DNA of 64,000 nucleotides, taken from Adiantum capillus-veneris (Eukaryota; Streptophyta; Polypodiopsida; Polypodiales; Pteridaceae). Location: assembly GCA_014529385.2 (NCBI GenBank), contig CM043956.1:63988620-64052619 (forward strand). Reading direction: 5' to 3'. Below, one piece after another: positions 44,418 through 55,928 of the stretch. The notes under the pieces were generated by a model. That model worked only from the letters and a program-made list of their open reading frames with translations, made no database searches and had not been told where the DNA came from. The stretch's first letter is position 1. Each line of letters opens with the position of its first letter. A program made the translations under genes and the position numbers.

Positions 44418-46430
44418 TGATGGCCTACGCTAGTGTAATTGTGGCATAAACGAATGCCTTCCCTCACTAATTTCACTACTGTTTTCACTTGTGTGTTTAT
44501 GTTTTTGTGGATTTTGAATGTGTGTGCATGAAGCATTGTGTTCATAATTCCCTAATGTGTAACCATATCTTGCCAATTGTGTGTTTACACACTCTAATTT
44601 CTCACTAACCCCTTGCTAATTTGATTAATTTTTGCTAACTTACTAATTTGCTATGAAGGATTGGAGCATTCGACCATCCAATTGATCTTCAATGGAAAGG
44701 TAATTAAGGTGGTATTCTCAACCTCCCTAGAATCTAAGGATGTGTAGAATTGTGTAGAAATCCCACCATGATGCAATGTAATGTTGATGCAATGTAATGC
44801 TATGCTATGTTGACGCAATGCAATGTGATGTCAGGGATTGAAAATTTTGCAATTTTTCGTTTTCACGTCATCGCAATGCCGAAATTTTTTAAGATTTGGT
44901 GACGTATGATTTGACAAGATTCAATTGCTAATTGGTGATTGTAGGTTGCTAATTGGGTGCCTAATTGAGTTAATTTCATGCTTGGATGGTCAATTTCAAG
45001 TGTGTGTGCACTAAAATCAAGTGTGTGTGCATTCTAATTGAGTGTGTGTATGTTAATTTTAGGTGTGTGTGCACTATTTTGCCCATGTTTGAGCAACTAG
45101 AAATCAATGTGTGCGTTGTGATTTTTCAATTGTGATGATTGATGTGTGTTGTGCTCATGCTCAACTAATAATTTGTGAAATCACATTGCAAATCCGACAA
45201 GTTTAACCCTTTTGTGCGCGCACCTAAAGATTGGTAAAACTGCCAATTTTTTAGTGTGTGTGCTTAAAAAAGTGTTTAATTTGCATGGTTGATTCAATGT
45301 TTTGATTGCATAAATGATATGTGTAAAGATTAAATTTTGCATTTTTGTGCTCAAAACAGGGATTTACACACTCTAATTGCGTCAATTTTTGACCTAATTT
45401 TGTTCGTAATTTTACCGGTTTAATTGCCCAGTCTTGATTTTTTGATAAAACTGTTGGGAATTGAATTGATGTGATTTTGGCAATTTTATTTGACTACACT
45501 ATTCCCCAATGTGTGGAGAATTTGTAGAATTTTTTTGGATATTTTTCGGATAATTTTTGGTATTTTTTTGCTAATTTGTGGATTAATTTTTGGATAATTT
45601 CATTAAAATTTGATTTTACGATCTTTATGAGCTATTTTGTGTGTGCGTATTTACGGCATCAATTTGTTCGCATTTGTGCCCTCCGTGGTCGAGTTTTGAG
45701 CGTTTTGCTATTTTCAGGGGCCGAGTGGACAATTTTGTCGAATTTGACATTTTCGGTAAAATCTGCTATTTTCGGTGTGTTTTGCATATCGTAAATGTTC
45801 GGTTGTGAATTTCGGTAATTTTTTAAGATTCCTATAATTTTCCGGGAATTTTTTTGGACTTTTTTGGCAAATTTTGAGATTTTCTGGCAAATTTCAACGT
45901 TTTTGGCTAATTTCATACTAAAATTGCCTATTTCGGGCATTAAAATTTTTAAAAATTGAAAAAAGTTTCTTTGACGAGCACCGGCCGGTTGATCTCGAGC
46001 GTGCCTTGTGGCGCATGAAATTCTCTATCGGATAGATTTTTACTGTCTCTTGGGATAGTTTCTGTCGCCATAAGAAAAAAATAAAAGATAAAAATCTTCT
46101 TTTTCTTTTTTCGCTCCGGGTGAACCCACCCAACGAGCTCACCCTCCCTCTAAGTAACTCATCCACTCTCCCTCTAACTTACACTCTCTCACCTTCCCCT
46201 CACACTCCCTCATTCCCTCTCTGCCTTTACCAGCGTGCAGTGTTAGGAAAAAAAACGGGGTCCAATGTATTTTAATTGACGAAATCCTAAAATCCCGGTT
46301 AGATTTTGAGCTTGCCTTGAAGAAAACCGAGAAAGTTTCACAAGTTTTAGTGTAATTACCGGCAAAAGCTTCAAATTTTGACCTAAAGACGGGTAGAGCT
46401 TCAAGTTTGCCCTTATTTTCTTCGGTTAGA
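44418..46430. other. AT-rich non-coding stretch, probable retroelement leader
   Basis: No gene was recognised. Four imperfect copies of AGTGTGTGTGCA spaced about 27 bp apart lie at 44995-45080. A long T/A-rich tract with repeated TTTTTGG and TTTCGG words fills 45400-45960. If the primer site at 44398 is real, this is the 5' untranslated region of that element. Confidence 0.45.
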
Positions 46431-46499
46431 AAAAAAGTATTTTTCTAGCCTTAACTCTCTCTCTACTGCTCTTTCCCCTGTGTGAACCCCTCTCTACAC

Positions 46500-46583
46500 A
46501 CACACTCCTATTCTCTCTCTCTCGTACTCTCTCTCTCTCACTCGTCAGCAGGCACGGACCCCGCCGTGTGCGCATGTCTCCTA

Positions 46584-46630
<47 letters not shown>

Positions 46631-46637
46631 ACTCTCA

Positions 46638-46679
<42 letters not shown>

Positions 46680-46690
46680 CTCTCTCCCTC
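46500..46690. repeat. CT microsatellites
   Basis: Pure CT tracts at about 46592-46626 and 46641-46677, with shorter ones around them. The Ser/Leu and Arg/Glu frames on both strands are artefacts. Confidence 0.9.
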
Positions 46691-46737
46691 TCTTTGGCGA
46701 GAACACCCTCCCACTCTCACATGAGGCACTACTCAAG

Positions 46738-47302
46738 AAGCGGCCAACTTGGCTGAACTACCCAAGATTGCCTAGTCCAGAAAAGGGATAGCCGACTGAA
46801 GAATACATGGTGAAAACCCTAAAGGGCGCCATGTCATTCTTTAAAAGTCTACCAGATTTTTCATCTGCTATGCTATACAAAATCTATGGAATGCTGCTCA
46901 CATGCATCAAAGTGTTCAATGAGCCAGAGCAAGTAGGCGCTCTGTGGATGTCATTCCTCGAGGGTAATAAAGGTTTGTGCTATGATCTCAGTGGCCAACC
47001 TTCCGAGAGGTTCTTTATGGCTTCTACGCCATATGCATGTTTCTACCTTCTCACAAAATGCTGACATTCGAGGAAGCATTCTACATGGGATTCTTCACTT
47101 GGCGAACGAAGATATTTGCACCAGTGATCAGCAACCTGACCTCAAGGTTTGTAGGCTACTCAACATTGGAGCTGAAAAACAGAGTAACTATGCAGTTCTT
47201 GCAAGTGCCAGATAAGGAATGGAAAATCAGATATCAAAAGGCTCTAACATCGCTTAAAGACCGCCTCGCCAGTCGCCAGCTCAAAGACTACTTCAGCCCA
47301 TA
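46738..47302 (+). pseudogene. Long retroelement-like protein of unknown function, copy 2 (C-terminal part)
   Basis: RPTWLNYPRLPSPEKG, then EEYMVKTLKGAMSFFKSLPD, MLYKIYGMLLTCIKVFNEPE, WMSFLEGNKGLCYDLSGQPS and, after frameshifts, IFAPVISNLTSRFVGYSTLE and FLQVPDKEWKIRYQKALTSL, ending LKDYFSP and TAA at 47300-47302. The first two thirds align with the end of copy 1 at 42225-42475. The stop lies only about 40 bp before a polypurine tract and LTR, so this is a 3'-terminal frame of an LTR element. Confidence 0.6.
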
Positions 47303-47328
47303 AAGTTGTGTCAAGGGACGACACAGGC

Positions 47329-47710
47329 GAGGAGGAGGGGGATGTTAGCAACAAGCTAACACAGATACCACGGATACCATTTTTCGGAGTTCTCATCATA
47401 AAAACACTTATTATTTTGATAAATTGGGAATATTGTAACTCCTATTTTTTGGATAAACCTTGTAATTGATGAGCCGGGGCTACAAGCTTCCACATTGTAT
47501 CAACCTGTCATTAGCCATCTTTGGTAGAACTCCCAAATTATTAGTTTTGACCACCAAAAACCTTGGCTAAGGTATAAAAGCCAATTTTTGTAAGTTATTA
47601 TAAAGTTTCGGATAATGAAATACACAGTAAGAGCTAATGGCGCTCACTCCTCTCCTTCTCCTGCTTCCTACTCCCTCCTTGATTCTCACATTGCAGTCAT
47701 GTTTGTTGCA
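47329..47710 (+). repeat. Polypurine tract and 3' LTR of the unknown-protein element
   Basis: GAGGAGGAGGGGGA (47329-47342) is followed by TGTTAGCAACAAGC, a typical PPT/LTR junction. A TATA box (TATAAAA, 47573-47579) lies about 230 bp into the LTR, with CT-rich transcribed sequence after it. The 3' end is not defined. The matching 5' LTR was not found. Confidence 0.65.
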
Positions 47711-47744
47711 TTGCAATCGTAGGTAAGAGCTCTACGCATTGACA

Positions 47745-47945
47745 TAAGCACATCCAAGAGAGACTCGGTACAATATAATCTTTGTGTTCCTTGCGATCTA
47801 GCTTATGCAATGAAGATGGAAAGCTTCATGTGAACCATATCACTATCAAAAACACATTACCCATGCCTTGGGTAGAAGATCTATTTGGTAAGCTACAAGG
47901 CTCTACCTACTTGAATAGGATTGACCTTTGTGGGACGCGTGTCTA
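47745..47945 (+). pseudogene. Chimeric scrap: Gypsy LTR piece joined to a Gypsy reverse transcriptase piece
   Basis: 47745-47825 matches part of the Gypsy LTR at 51300-51390 (AGAGAGACT..GTACAATA, GATGCAATGAAGATG-like). Directly after it, one plus frame reads HITIKNTLPMPWVEDLFGKL and QGSTYLNRIDLCG, matching the Gypsy RT segment TIKNRYPLPRIDDLLDQL.GA..FSKIDL. The two pieces have opposite element orientations, so this is a rearranged remnant. Confidence 0.65.
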
Positions 47946-47949
47946 ACCT

Positions 47950-48405
47950 CACTATCATATCTTATTGCAGTATTAGCAATCCATGGGATTAAACTGACTC
48001 GACTAGTGCATAGAGGCTACAAGAGGGTGTCAATCTCTCGGAAAAGAACTAACAACTCACATCTAACTCATGCTACACTCAAGTGACAGAAACCACTAAA
48101 AGCCAATCGCTCATCAGCAAACAAATCACATCCATTGCAGCATCAAATGACATCCAAACATAATGAAACTTCTAGGACATGTTTATAAGACCGAAGCACA
48201 TATGCTTTATGGTCTCAAATTCCACTTTAGGTCAAGTGTCAAAATCGCGATTATTAACAGTAGTGGATTTTTGACTTAGTCATTTTCGACCCTGAATGCA
48301 TCTAAATGCTTAGCAATGATGCCCCAATACCCCACCTATGCTTAATTTTTTATTTGAAAGTGTAAATTCGTAGTTATGATGAAATTAGGCTGCGGGTCGG
48401 CGACG
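47950..48405. other. Unassigned 450-bp stretch
   Basis: Nothing was recognised between the RT scrap and the truncated end of the minus-strand Gypsy element. Confidence 0.35.
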
Positions 48406-48409
48406 CCAA

Positions 48410-49350
48410 CGCTCAATTATCCGCACACATATGGCATGTACCATCTTTCTTTTGCACTAAAAGGATTGGAGAACAAAAAGGGAGAGGAGCTAGGCCTCAC
48501 CATCCCTTTGTCTACTAATTCTTGTACTTGCCTCATGACCTCCTCTTGTTGAGCTTAGGAAACTCAATAAGGAGGCTTGTTAGGTGGTGAACTTCCTGGT
48601 AGGAGCTCAATTCAATGGTCATCATCTCCTCATTTTGGAGGTAAGTCCATAGAGATATCATCGATGAAAACATCTTGGAATCCATTTAGAAAAGTAGACA
48701 AGTCTAACTCTTCTTGATTCCTACCATTTTCATTTGATAAATCATTAGCATCATTAGTGGATTTTTTGACAAAAATTATGTACGCAAAAATTGAGCTTTT
48801 CATGGACTTATCAAAAGCTCGTGAATTTAGAAGTGGTATAGTACGACCAGAATCATTAGCATCTATATACATGCTCTTTCCCTTGTAGGTGAGGTAGATT
48901 CTCCTTTTAGGGAACTTCATGGTGGTAGCCATGCAATCAAACCATGGCACCCCTAGGATAGCATCCTCATGTTGGAGAGGAGAGATGAAAAAGTCTTCTT
49001 TGTTGACATAGCTTTGGACATGAAGCCTCAACTTCCCACTCAAGGGAGTGACGGAGGCTTGCTGTCCCTTGAAAGTTGTGTCAGTCATTACAATATCTCC
49101 CATCTCTAAATATTAAATGCCCAACTTGGTGTCCAACTCCATTCATATGAAGTTGTGAGTAGAGCCGGGTCAAACAAGATGAAGGCATCATGCTCCCTTA
49201 CCTTTCCCCAAGAATAGGAGAGTGATGATCCTTTGCAATGAGAATCCTCTTTTGGAGCTTCGATGGTGGAAACCCTAGGAGTCTCATTGTGAGCATTTTC
49301 TTGGGGTAAGAACGATAACCATGTCCTTGCTCCCCACACTTAAAACACTT
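48410..49350 (-). pseudogene. Gypsy pol, minus strand (protease to start of reverse transcriptase)
   Basis: The minus strand gives FILFDP at the expected position of the protease active site. The open segment 49103-48630 follows (GDIVMTDTTFKGQQASVTPL, EDAILGVPWFDCMATTMKFP, LNGFQDVFIDDISMDLPPK), the usual protease-to-RT linker. Beyond a stop, frames give the RT entry block with conserved words EEVMRQVQELVDKGMVRPSS and KDGT. Similarity ends near 48410, so the catalytic RT core is missing. Frameshifts break the join at 49105. Confidence 0.75.
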
Positions 49351-50678
49351 ATGGTCCTTGCAAAAAGCTTCAAGCTCTTCATGAGAGAGTTTGTTTTTAC
49401 CTTTGTAAACTCCCTTCTCCTTGGACCTATTGTTGTTGTTGTTGTTATTGTAAGAAGTGCCTTGGGAAGAATTTTGGGCATTGGTTTTCCCCTTTGCATC
49501 ATTTTTGTCTTTGTTTTCCATCGTCTTGACATTCCATCTAGCCCCTTGTTGGGAATTGATGCGGGAAGCAACCATGGTGTGGTGGATTACTTTAGTGATA
49601 GAACCAGGCCGTTAGGAGTTGACATACTCATCCATTTGTTCAGGTAATCCCGCACAAAATTGTTGCTTTTGCACGGCAAAGTCTATCTTTTGGAAGAGAC
49701 AATAGCCTTGAGATGTAAATTCCAAAACTTGTCCACATATTTGTGAATAGACTCGTGTGAGAGAAGCTTCAAATTGCATCATTTGGTAAGTACTTTGTCT
49801 TTAGCATAGCTTGCAAGGCTTCATGATGGAAACGCGTAGAGTTTTCCATGTATTTGGGGCTTCGCTGTTGCCACAAAGGTTAACCTACCATTGACGAGCC
49901 GATTTTTGGAAGTGCATAGCTACATGGCATAGCTTGGAGGACTCCGTGAAGCCCTCGTCCCCAAAGGCCGCATCAAATTGTTGGATGAAGGCCAATACTT
50001 TGTCGGTGGCACAAAAGGTGTCATCATAGATGAGAAAAGAGATACTCTTTCCTCCCTCTTTAAACTTCTTGAGCTTTTGTGATCTTTGCCATGCAGGGTA
50101 TGATTTGTGATGTCCTCCCCTCTTGTATTCTCTAGGACAATAGCCATAGCTTTTTTGGGGAGAGGAGGAAGGTGAAGAAGAAGGAGAAGAGGGTGACCTC
50201 TTTCTTGACCTTTCCTTCCTTTGTTTCCTCTCTTCCCTTTTGGAGTGATGAAGAGAAAGACTGTGTGTTGACCGTTTCCTCATGGGAGGAGTTGGCGATC
50301 GTGTAGACCGCCATCTTTGTGGAGCCACATCTTCAGAGGAACTTAAGGATTCATTGCTTTCTTGCTCTTCGATTCCTCCTCTCATATGGGAGAGAGTCTT
50401 CTTTTGGGGGTCTCATCAAGAGGCCTCCTAAGCTCTCTCTCCACTTGTAGAGGAAGGGAAATCCAATAAGCACGAAGTTGTTGAGTAACTTCAGCTTGCA
50501 AAGTACGATTGCCCATAGCTTGATGCAACCTAGTAACAAGATAATTGATAAACATGGGGGCATCATCATTAGCACCTTCATGTGAAAAATCAAAGTTATC
50601 AATGTTCATTCTACTCTCTTGGTTATTGTTAGTGATGCTAATTATACTTATGTGTTTACTTAGTGTATTCTTTGGCAA
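49198..50678 (-). pseudogene. Gypsy gag, minus strand (capsid and zinc knuckle)
   Basis: The first frame starts MPKNTLSKHISIISITNN (50678) and includes FINYLVTRLHQAMGNRTLQA. After a shift near 50385, an R/S/K-rich segment leads to FCATDKVLAFIQQFDAAFGD and SKLCHVAMHFQKSARQW, matching the retrotransposon gag core. After a further decayed stretch (49575-49885), an N-rich region and a zinc knuckle CFKCGEQGHGYRSYP follow; its last cysteine is replaced by tyrosine. The neighbouring LTR and primer site are in the same orientation. Confidence 0.8.
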
Positions 50679-51030
50679 TTCAAAACCTTAGTTGCTACTC
50701 CTCTTAGCCTTTGAAAATAAGCACTTAAGTATCTACACCCACGGCTCGAATTGGTTAATTATAGAGAGTAGTAGGGTGGGTCTAATACACCAAAATTGTC
50801 GAGGTATAGCTCCTTTTAGACTTCGTTTGGCTCAATAATGGTAAAGCCATAGGCAAGCTTAAAAAGACCCCATTATTAAGACCAAAGCTCCCGAGGTGTG
50901 CACCATATCCCACATAGTGGGCTCAACGAAACCGATAATAGATCCCAGTCCCAATTACCCTAATATAATTAACAAAATCAACCATTAGTAGGCTACTTAA
51001 GGACCTCTCTTCTTAAGCAAGAAAAGAAAA

Positions 51031-51049
51031 CCAAATTCTCTGATACCAA
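51031..51049 (-). promoter_or_regulatory. Primer-binding site of minus-strand Gypsy
   Basis: On the minus strand the sequence reads TTGGTATCAGAGAATTTGG directly after the LTR end TTACA, matching a tRNA-Met-type primer site. It fixes the boundary and orientation of the LTR that follows. Confidence 0.8.
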
Positions 51050-51784
51050 TGTAATGGAAATAACCTATGAACTTTGAGATAGCAGAATTAAGAGAATTCG
51101 AGTGAGCATCTTTGTGAGATTACTTTGAGAACATAGAGGGTGAACTTAATTGATGGTAGCAACATAAACATAGCACTTAATCAACTTGTCATGAACAAGA
51201 CTTTTGCAAGAGAGAGAGTATTAGAGAACATGACAATAGTTGAGGACTGGATTTACTTGGAGCCGGTCCCCCCTCCAAAAGGCGTTTGTATTATAGATTC
51301 TCCCATCAAGAGAGACTTGATACAATACAATCTTTGTGTTCCTTGTGACCTGGGTGATGCAATGAAGATGAAAAGCTTCATGCATCACAAGCATACCATA
51401 AACTTTGCAAAAAGCATTAACTATCCCAAGGCCTCAAACACCTTCGAAGGTGGAGAGAGCTAGTGGGGAATGAGGGTAGGGAAGAGGAAAAAGAATCATC
51501 CATAGGAGAAAGAAATAGTTCCTCGCTTATCATCACTCTTCTTGCTTAGCATAGCATAATAGCTTAGTAATGAAGATGAAGAAGATGGCAAGCTTAAGCA
51601 TTGAAGCATGGCTCTTAGTTGGATTTGCATTCCATAGCTAAGAGTGTTGGTGTAGGCTCTCCACTTCTCAACAAGCTTGGAGAAGGAGATGGAGCTCCTG
51701 CACTTTGCACTCCGTACAATGAGAGAAAGTGTGTGTGTGTGTGTGTGTGTTGGAAAGTATACCCCCCTCTCATGCTTGGTCCAC

Positions 51785-51851
<67 letters not shown>

Positions 51852-52516
51852 TTTAATTATTTCATTTGGACATGTGTCCTCGTTTTCCTCTTTGAGAGAA
51901 AGAACTTAATTATTTAGTTTTATGCATCTAAATTCTCATTGGACCCCTTTAAAACCTATCCAATAGGATTCAAGCACATCATGAGGGCCACATGTGGAGG
52001 ATCATTCGAACATGTGTCTTTTATGCTTCATAAGTCATTTGGTTTAAATTGAATACTTCAAGCACTTAGTCAATCAAGCATGGAAACCATTGATGCCTTT
52101 TGAGAGTTTATCTTTGAATTGAATATTTCAAGAGCCTTGGTCATATTAAGCATAAAAATCACCTCAAGCTTTGGGCAAGGTTCCCACAAACATTTTAAGC
52201 ACTTTAGTTAGCAAGCCGACAAGCACATCATGCTTAGGTAGGGTTCCCACCTCAAGGTCAGCCCTAGCTTCCCTAAGGTCAAAGGACTTTATAATACTAA
52301 CTTTTGGAGGTCTTTAATGAAGCTAACCCCAAGGCCTTTAAGCTCCATTAGGTAGCATCTCTCTTTAACATACCATCTCTCATTTGAACCCCTTTAACCT
52401 TGGCCCCGTGTTGAGACAGATCCATAAACACGTGTCTATATTCTAACGCTTGTTCCCGTTTATTCTCCCACATTAAATGATTAGTTTAATATGAGAAAAT
52501 CATCTGGGTTGGTTAG
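51050..52516 (-). repeat. Gypsy 5' LTR, minus orientation
   Basis: This aligns in the same orientation with 6446-8038, including internal landmarks such as GAACATAGAGGGTGAACTTA and the tail AAATCAT.TGGGTTGGTTAGA. A CT tract sits at about 51787-51846 where the other copy has a GT tract nearby. Compared with the other copy its outer end (TGTCATAAAATC) is missing, so it was truncated where it abuts the gag gene at 52517. The small frames inside are not genes. Confidence 0.75.
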
Positions 52517-53275
52517 ATTCTCCACATCCTCCAAAAACATTTGGTTGACCTCTTCCATTTGTAGATAAGGCAACTCTATTAGCACCAGAAGTACGAACTT
52601 TCTTTAGACAATGATTCCTATAATGTCCATACTCACGGCATTCAAGACATTGCACATTTAAAAATTTTGTGGTTGTAGTTGTAGCTACTGTAGGTCAATT
52701 TGGTAAGTGCAGTTGTCCGATCTATTGTTCGAACCATTCGGTCTAGCTCTCTTTGCCATATAGTTTCATCTTCCTTGGTTGGTCTTCTCATTTTAACGGC
52801 TGAAGGCTTCGCTCTTAGTAGAGTATCTTGTAAAGATGTTGGTCTAAGGGCTTCAAGACAACTGTTTAATGATTCAATGAGCCCTTGACAAAATCGTGCT
52901 ACTTGTTGTTCAAGGGACATCTCGGGAGCATATCTTCTTAGAGTAACAAACTTTGAGTAATACTCCTCAACTGTTAAAGATAGCTAAGCGATAATAAAAT
53001 TCATTCATTTTGATAGCTTTATGAGCTGGTGGAAGATAGTGTCTTGTTATTGCACGTTTGATATCTTCCCAAGATTCAGAAGATCCCAAAACACCCAAGT
53101 CCTTGCAATAGTGCTTCCACCATATCTTTGAATCTCCAATGAGACAAAACATTGCAAGCATTGTTTGATTTTTAGGTTGAGTCCCTACATCTTCAAAATA
53201 ATATTCCATTGCCTCAATCCAAACCTCGGCATCACGTTCTATATTAGCCCCTTCACCCTTGAAGTTGGGAGGTTA
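52517..53275 (-). pseudogene. Gypsy gag, second element (capsid core and zinc knuckle)
   Basis: On the minus strand: PPNFKGEGANIERDAEVWIE, AMEYYFEDV, MLAMFCLIGDSKIWWKHYCK, SWEDIKRAITRHYLPPAHK and, after a shift near 52980, the conserved words VTLRRYAPEMSLEQQVARF and IESLNSCLEALRP. A zinc knuckle CLECREYGHYRNHC (CX2CX4HX4C) follows at about 52660-52617. This is the canonical order of plant Gypsy gag. The probable N terminus lies at 55293-55481, separated by about 2 kb of inserted DNA. Confidence 0.85.
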
Positions 53276-53279
53276 GGCT

Positions 53280-54238
53280 TGCTTAAGGAGAAGCTTTTTC
53301 TCCTGAACAGTAGTGTACAAGGCGGTACATGGTACCTATGCAATAATACATTTATCGATATTCGAACTCAAAACTCACTATAATATTAAGTAATTTAACT
53401 TCAACAACTCAAGGCAAAAACTTGAGACCCATTTATTTCACTTAACTCAACGTGTCACAACTTTATTTATTCAAGATACATACAAAAGTTGGTCTTTCTG
53501 AGAAGCTAGACAAGCCTCTCTCTGATCTATCATGATATATACAAGGGTTAGCTTTACTAAAAGTTAGATAATTCTTCAAGTCGGATTCCCGAGAACATAG
53601 CGGTACAATCGATAGGTGTGTGTAGTTAAGTTTTTACAATCCACTATTTCATTTGAGTAGTAGCTCTTGTACACATCCTTGAGAGTATTGCAAAATACAA
53701 GGCTATTATTTTGAGAGAAAATGTCAGGGACAAAAATGGGTTTGATCTTGTAACTAGAAATCACTTTGACCACTTTATTAAAGACCCATTCATTTAAAGT
53801 CATCTCAACGCCATCTTCGGAGATAACAACGTAGTCGTCCCTAGTAATACCAAAAAAGTAGTAAAACTAGATAAGTTGTAGCTTGTCTCCCCATTGAAGC
53901 TTCTTTAAATCAGAGGAAAGACATCCGAGCTTTGATACATTGATATAGAGGATGCCACCTTCACAGTCCCAAGCAAGATCCCATCCCCTTTGGATTCTTG
54001 TTGATGGAGAAGAGAAAGCCTTCATCAGAATCTTCATCATGTTGCAACATAATGTAAAATTTGAAGAGCGACAAGCCTCCAAATACATTATTCAAAGGTC
54101 TTGAACTTGCAATATTCAGTGTCATTATCTTTCTAGAACATCGATGCTAATAAGTTCTCAAACTTGAGCTTCCAACTTTCTTTTTCTTTTTTTTTTTCAA
54201 ATGTTCAAACAATATTTGGATTTCCAGCTTCCTAACCT
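53280..54238. other. Unassigned stretch, probably internal to an inserted LTR element
   Basis: Two minus-strand frames (53803-53576 and 54088-53867) have ordinary composition but no recognised motif; GWDLAWDCEGGILYINVSKL is the most protein-like part. Its position next to a minus-strand primer site suggests retroelement leader or unknown coding sequence. Confidence 0.35.
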
Positions 54239-54240
54239 AG

Positions 54241-54252
54241 GCTCTGATACCA
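54241..54252 (-). promoter_or_regulatory. Primer-binding site, minus orientation
   Basis: On the minus strand TGGTATCAGAGC directly follows CTTCACACA, an LTR-like end. This is an exact match to the plant tRNA-Met primer site. Confidence 0.8.
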
Positions 54253-55290
54253 TGTGTGAAGTCCACATCCATCACCGATTCCTCTTGGCAATTGGAGGGT
54301 GTTTGACAAGTCACTAGGCTCCAATTGTTTAGAAAAACACATACTCAAGATAGTATTGATTCCAATGGACAGGCTTCCATCACAAGGTAACTCGAGCTTA
54401 AGCCAATAGCTAAATTTTCTACGCATGTCTCACAGGGGAAGCATGATCTCTTACGAATATTTAAATGTTCCTAGATCTCATCTTCCAAAAGAGAGAAACT
54501 CAAATGTGTTTTTCTCCATAGCTTTCAGAGGCACAAATCATTTGAAACTTCTTGACTCTTGGCATAAAAAGTCTCTAATTTTGCTTGTGCTAAATGAATA
54601 GGAAGCAGAGAGTTTCTCAACTAATCAAGACCACCCATCCATTGACATGGCAACTTGAGCCAGTCCCCACTTTCCACCCCCACACTCACACTTTAATCTT
54701 GTTTCCTAATTACTATCAGAGGGTTGTTCATAACACATAGTTCTTCATTAGAGTTCCCAACACAAGTTTATTTAAACAGTCCTTCAAACATTAAAAATTG
54801 ACACCAAGGCAATCTTTCCTAGGAAAAACTCAACATACAAAACCACTTCATAATTATTCCAATACTCCAAAATCATAGAAACTTCTTTCGGTGTATGTCC
54901 ACTCCACCCGTTGTCATTGGCTACCCATATGACCAATAAGTACTACACCTCCTGGAGTAACCCTCCGGGTGAGTCACATCATATGTCCATAGAAATGAAC
55001 TAAGCTGCCTCATAGAAATGGGTCAGCATGGTACATAGAAATGCACAGCTCATGCGTAGAAACGCGAGCTATCTCCCTTTAATCAAAAGGAGTTCATACT
55101 AAATCAATATTGGAATAAAATGAAGTAAAGTTGAGAGAGTCTTTCCTAAGCAAACATTCTTTCCTACTTTGGATAGTATATCATCAAACAATTCCTTCCT
55201 AATAATTTAAACTTAAGAAAATAACAGGTTCAAATGACGTAGTCTTCAATTAGCAGGGATCCAATATTTTTAGGGCATTTTTTCCTTGCT
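54253..55290 (-). repeat. Putative LTR of the element nested in the Gypsy gag
   Basis: One edge is fixed by the primer site at 54241. The other is set only by the resumption of gag coding sequence at 55293. The interior is AT-rich with no genes. No second LTR was recognised, so length and identity are uncertain. Confidence 0.4.
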
Positions 55291-55292
55291 AA

Positions 55293-55481
55293 TTACTCGT
55301 GATGCAACGAGCATAAATAGCCAAAAAGTTTTCCTACCTTCTCATCAGTGATGTCATTGCTTCGTGAGATGATTGGCACTTCTACATTCATAGAGGCCTT
55401 TGCTTTGCCTTTTCCATCACTAGTTCCAGCCTCGTAACCGTGCGAACCACCAAAACGAGTTCTCTTGGGTGCCATTCTCAC
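55293..55481 (-). pseudogene. Gypsy gag N-terminal fragment
   Basis: MAPKRTRFGGSHGYEAGTSD, then GKGKAKASMNVEVPIIS and TDEKVGKLFGYL: a basic, Gly-rich start typical of plant Gypsy gag, in the same orientation as the capsid core at 52517-53275. A primer-site-like sequence (TTGGTATTAGAAC on the minus strand, about 55540-55552) lies 60 bp upstream, as expected for a gag start. Confidence 0.6.
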
Positions 55482-55552
55482 TTTACTTAATTGAATTGAA
55501 AAATTGTAAGCTAATTGTATAAAGAAATCAATGGCAATGTTCTAATACCAAT

Positions 55553-55874
55553 AAGATATGGTCATGTCCCACATTCCTCAAACATATATTGTTCTTAATC
55601 TTGTCATAGACTTATGATAAATGTATACTATTACTAGCAATACAATAACAATGGCAACTCCACACTACATGAAGCTACAATTGAACCATAGCATAGAGTT
55701 TCTTTGTAATGCTATTGAGTAGCGCTAGTGAAAAAATTAAGATAGTGCTGGAGGTTCTTGTTGCAATGTTGGCTACTATGAAGCAACGCTAGTGGTTTTT
55801 TTTTTTAATGCTATAGTAGAGCGCTACAAAAGAAAATCATCGCAATGTTGGAAATTTATGGCTCTCCTGGAGCA

Positions 55875-55928
<54 letters not shown>

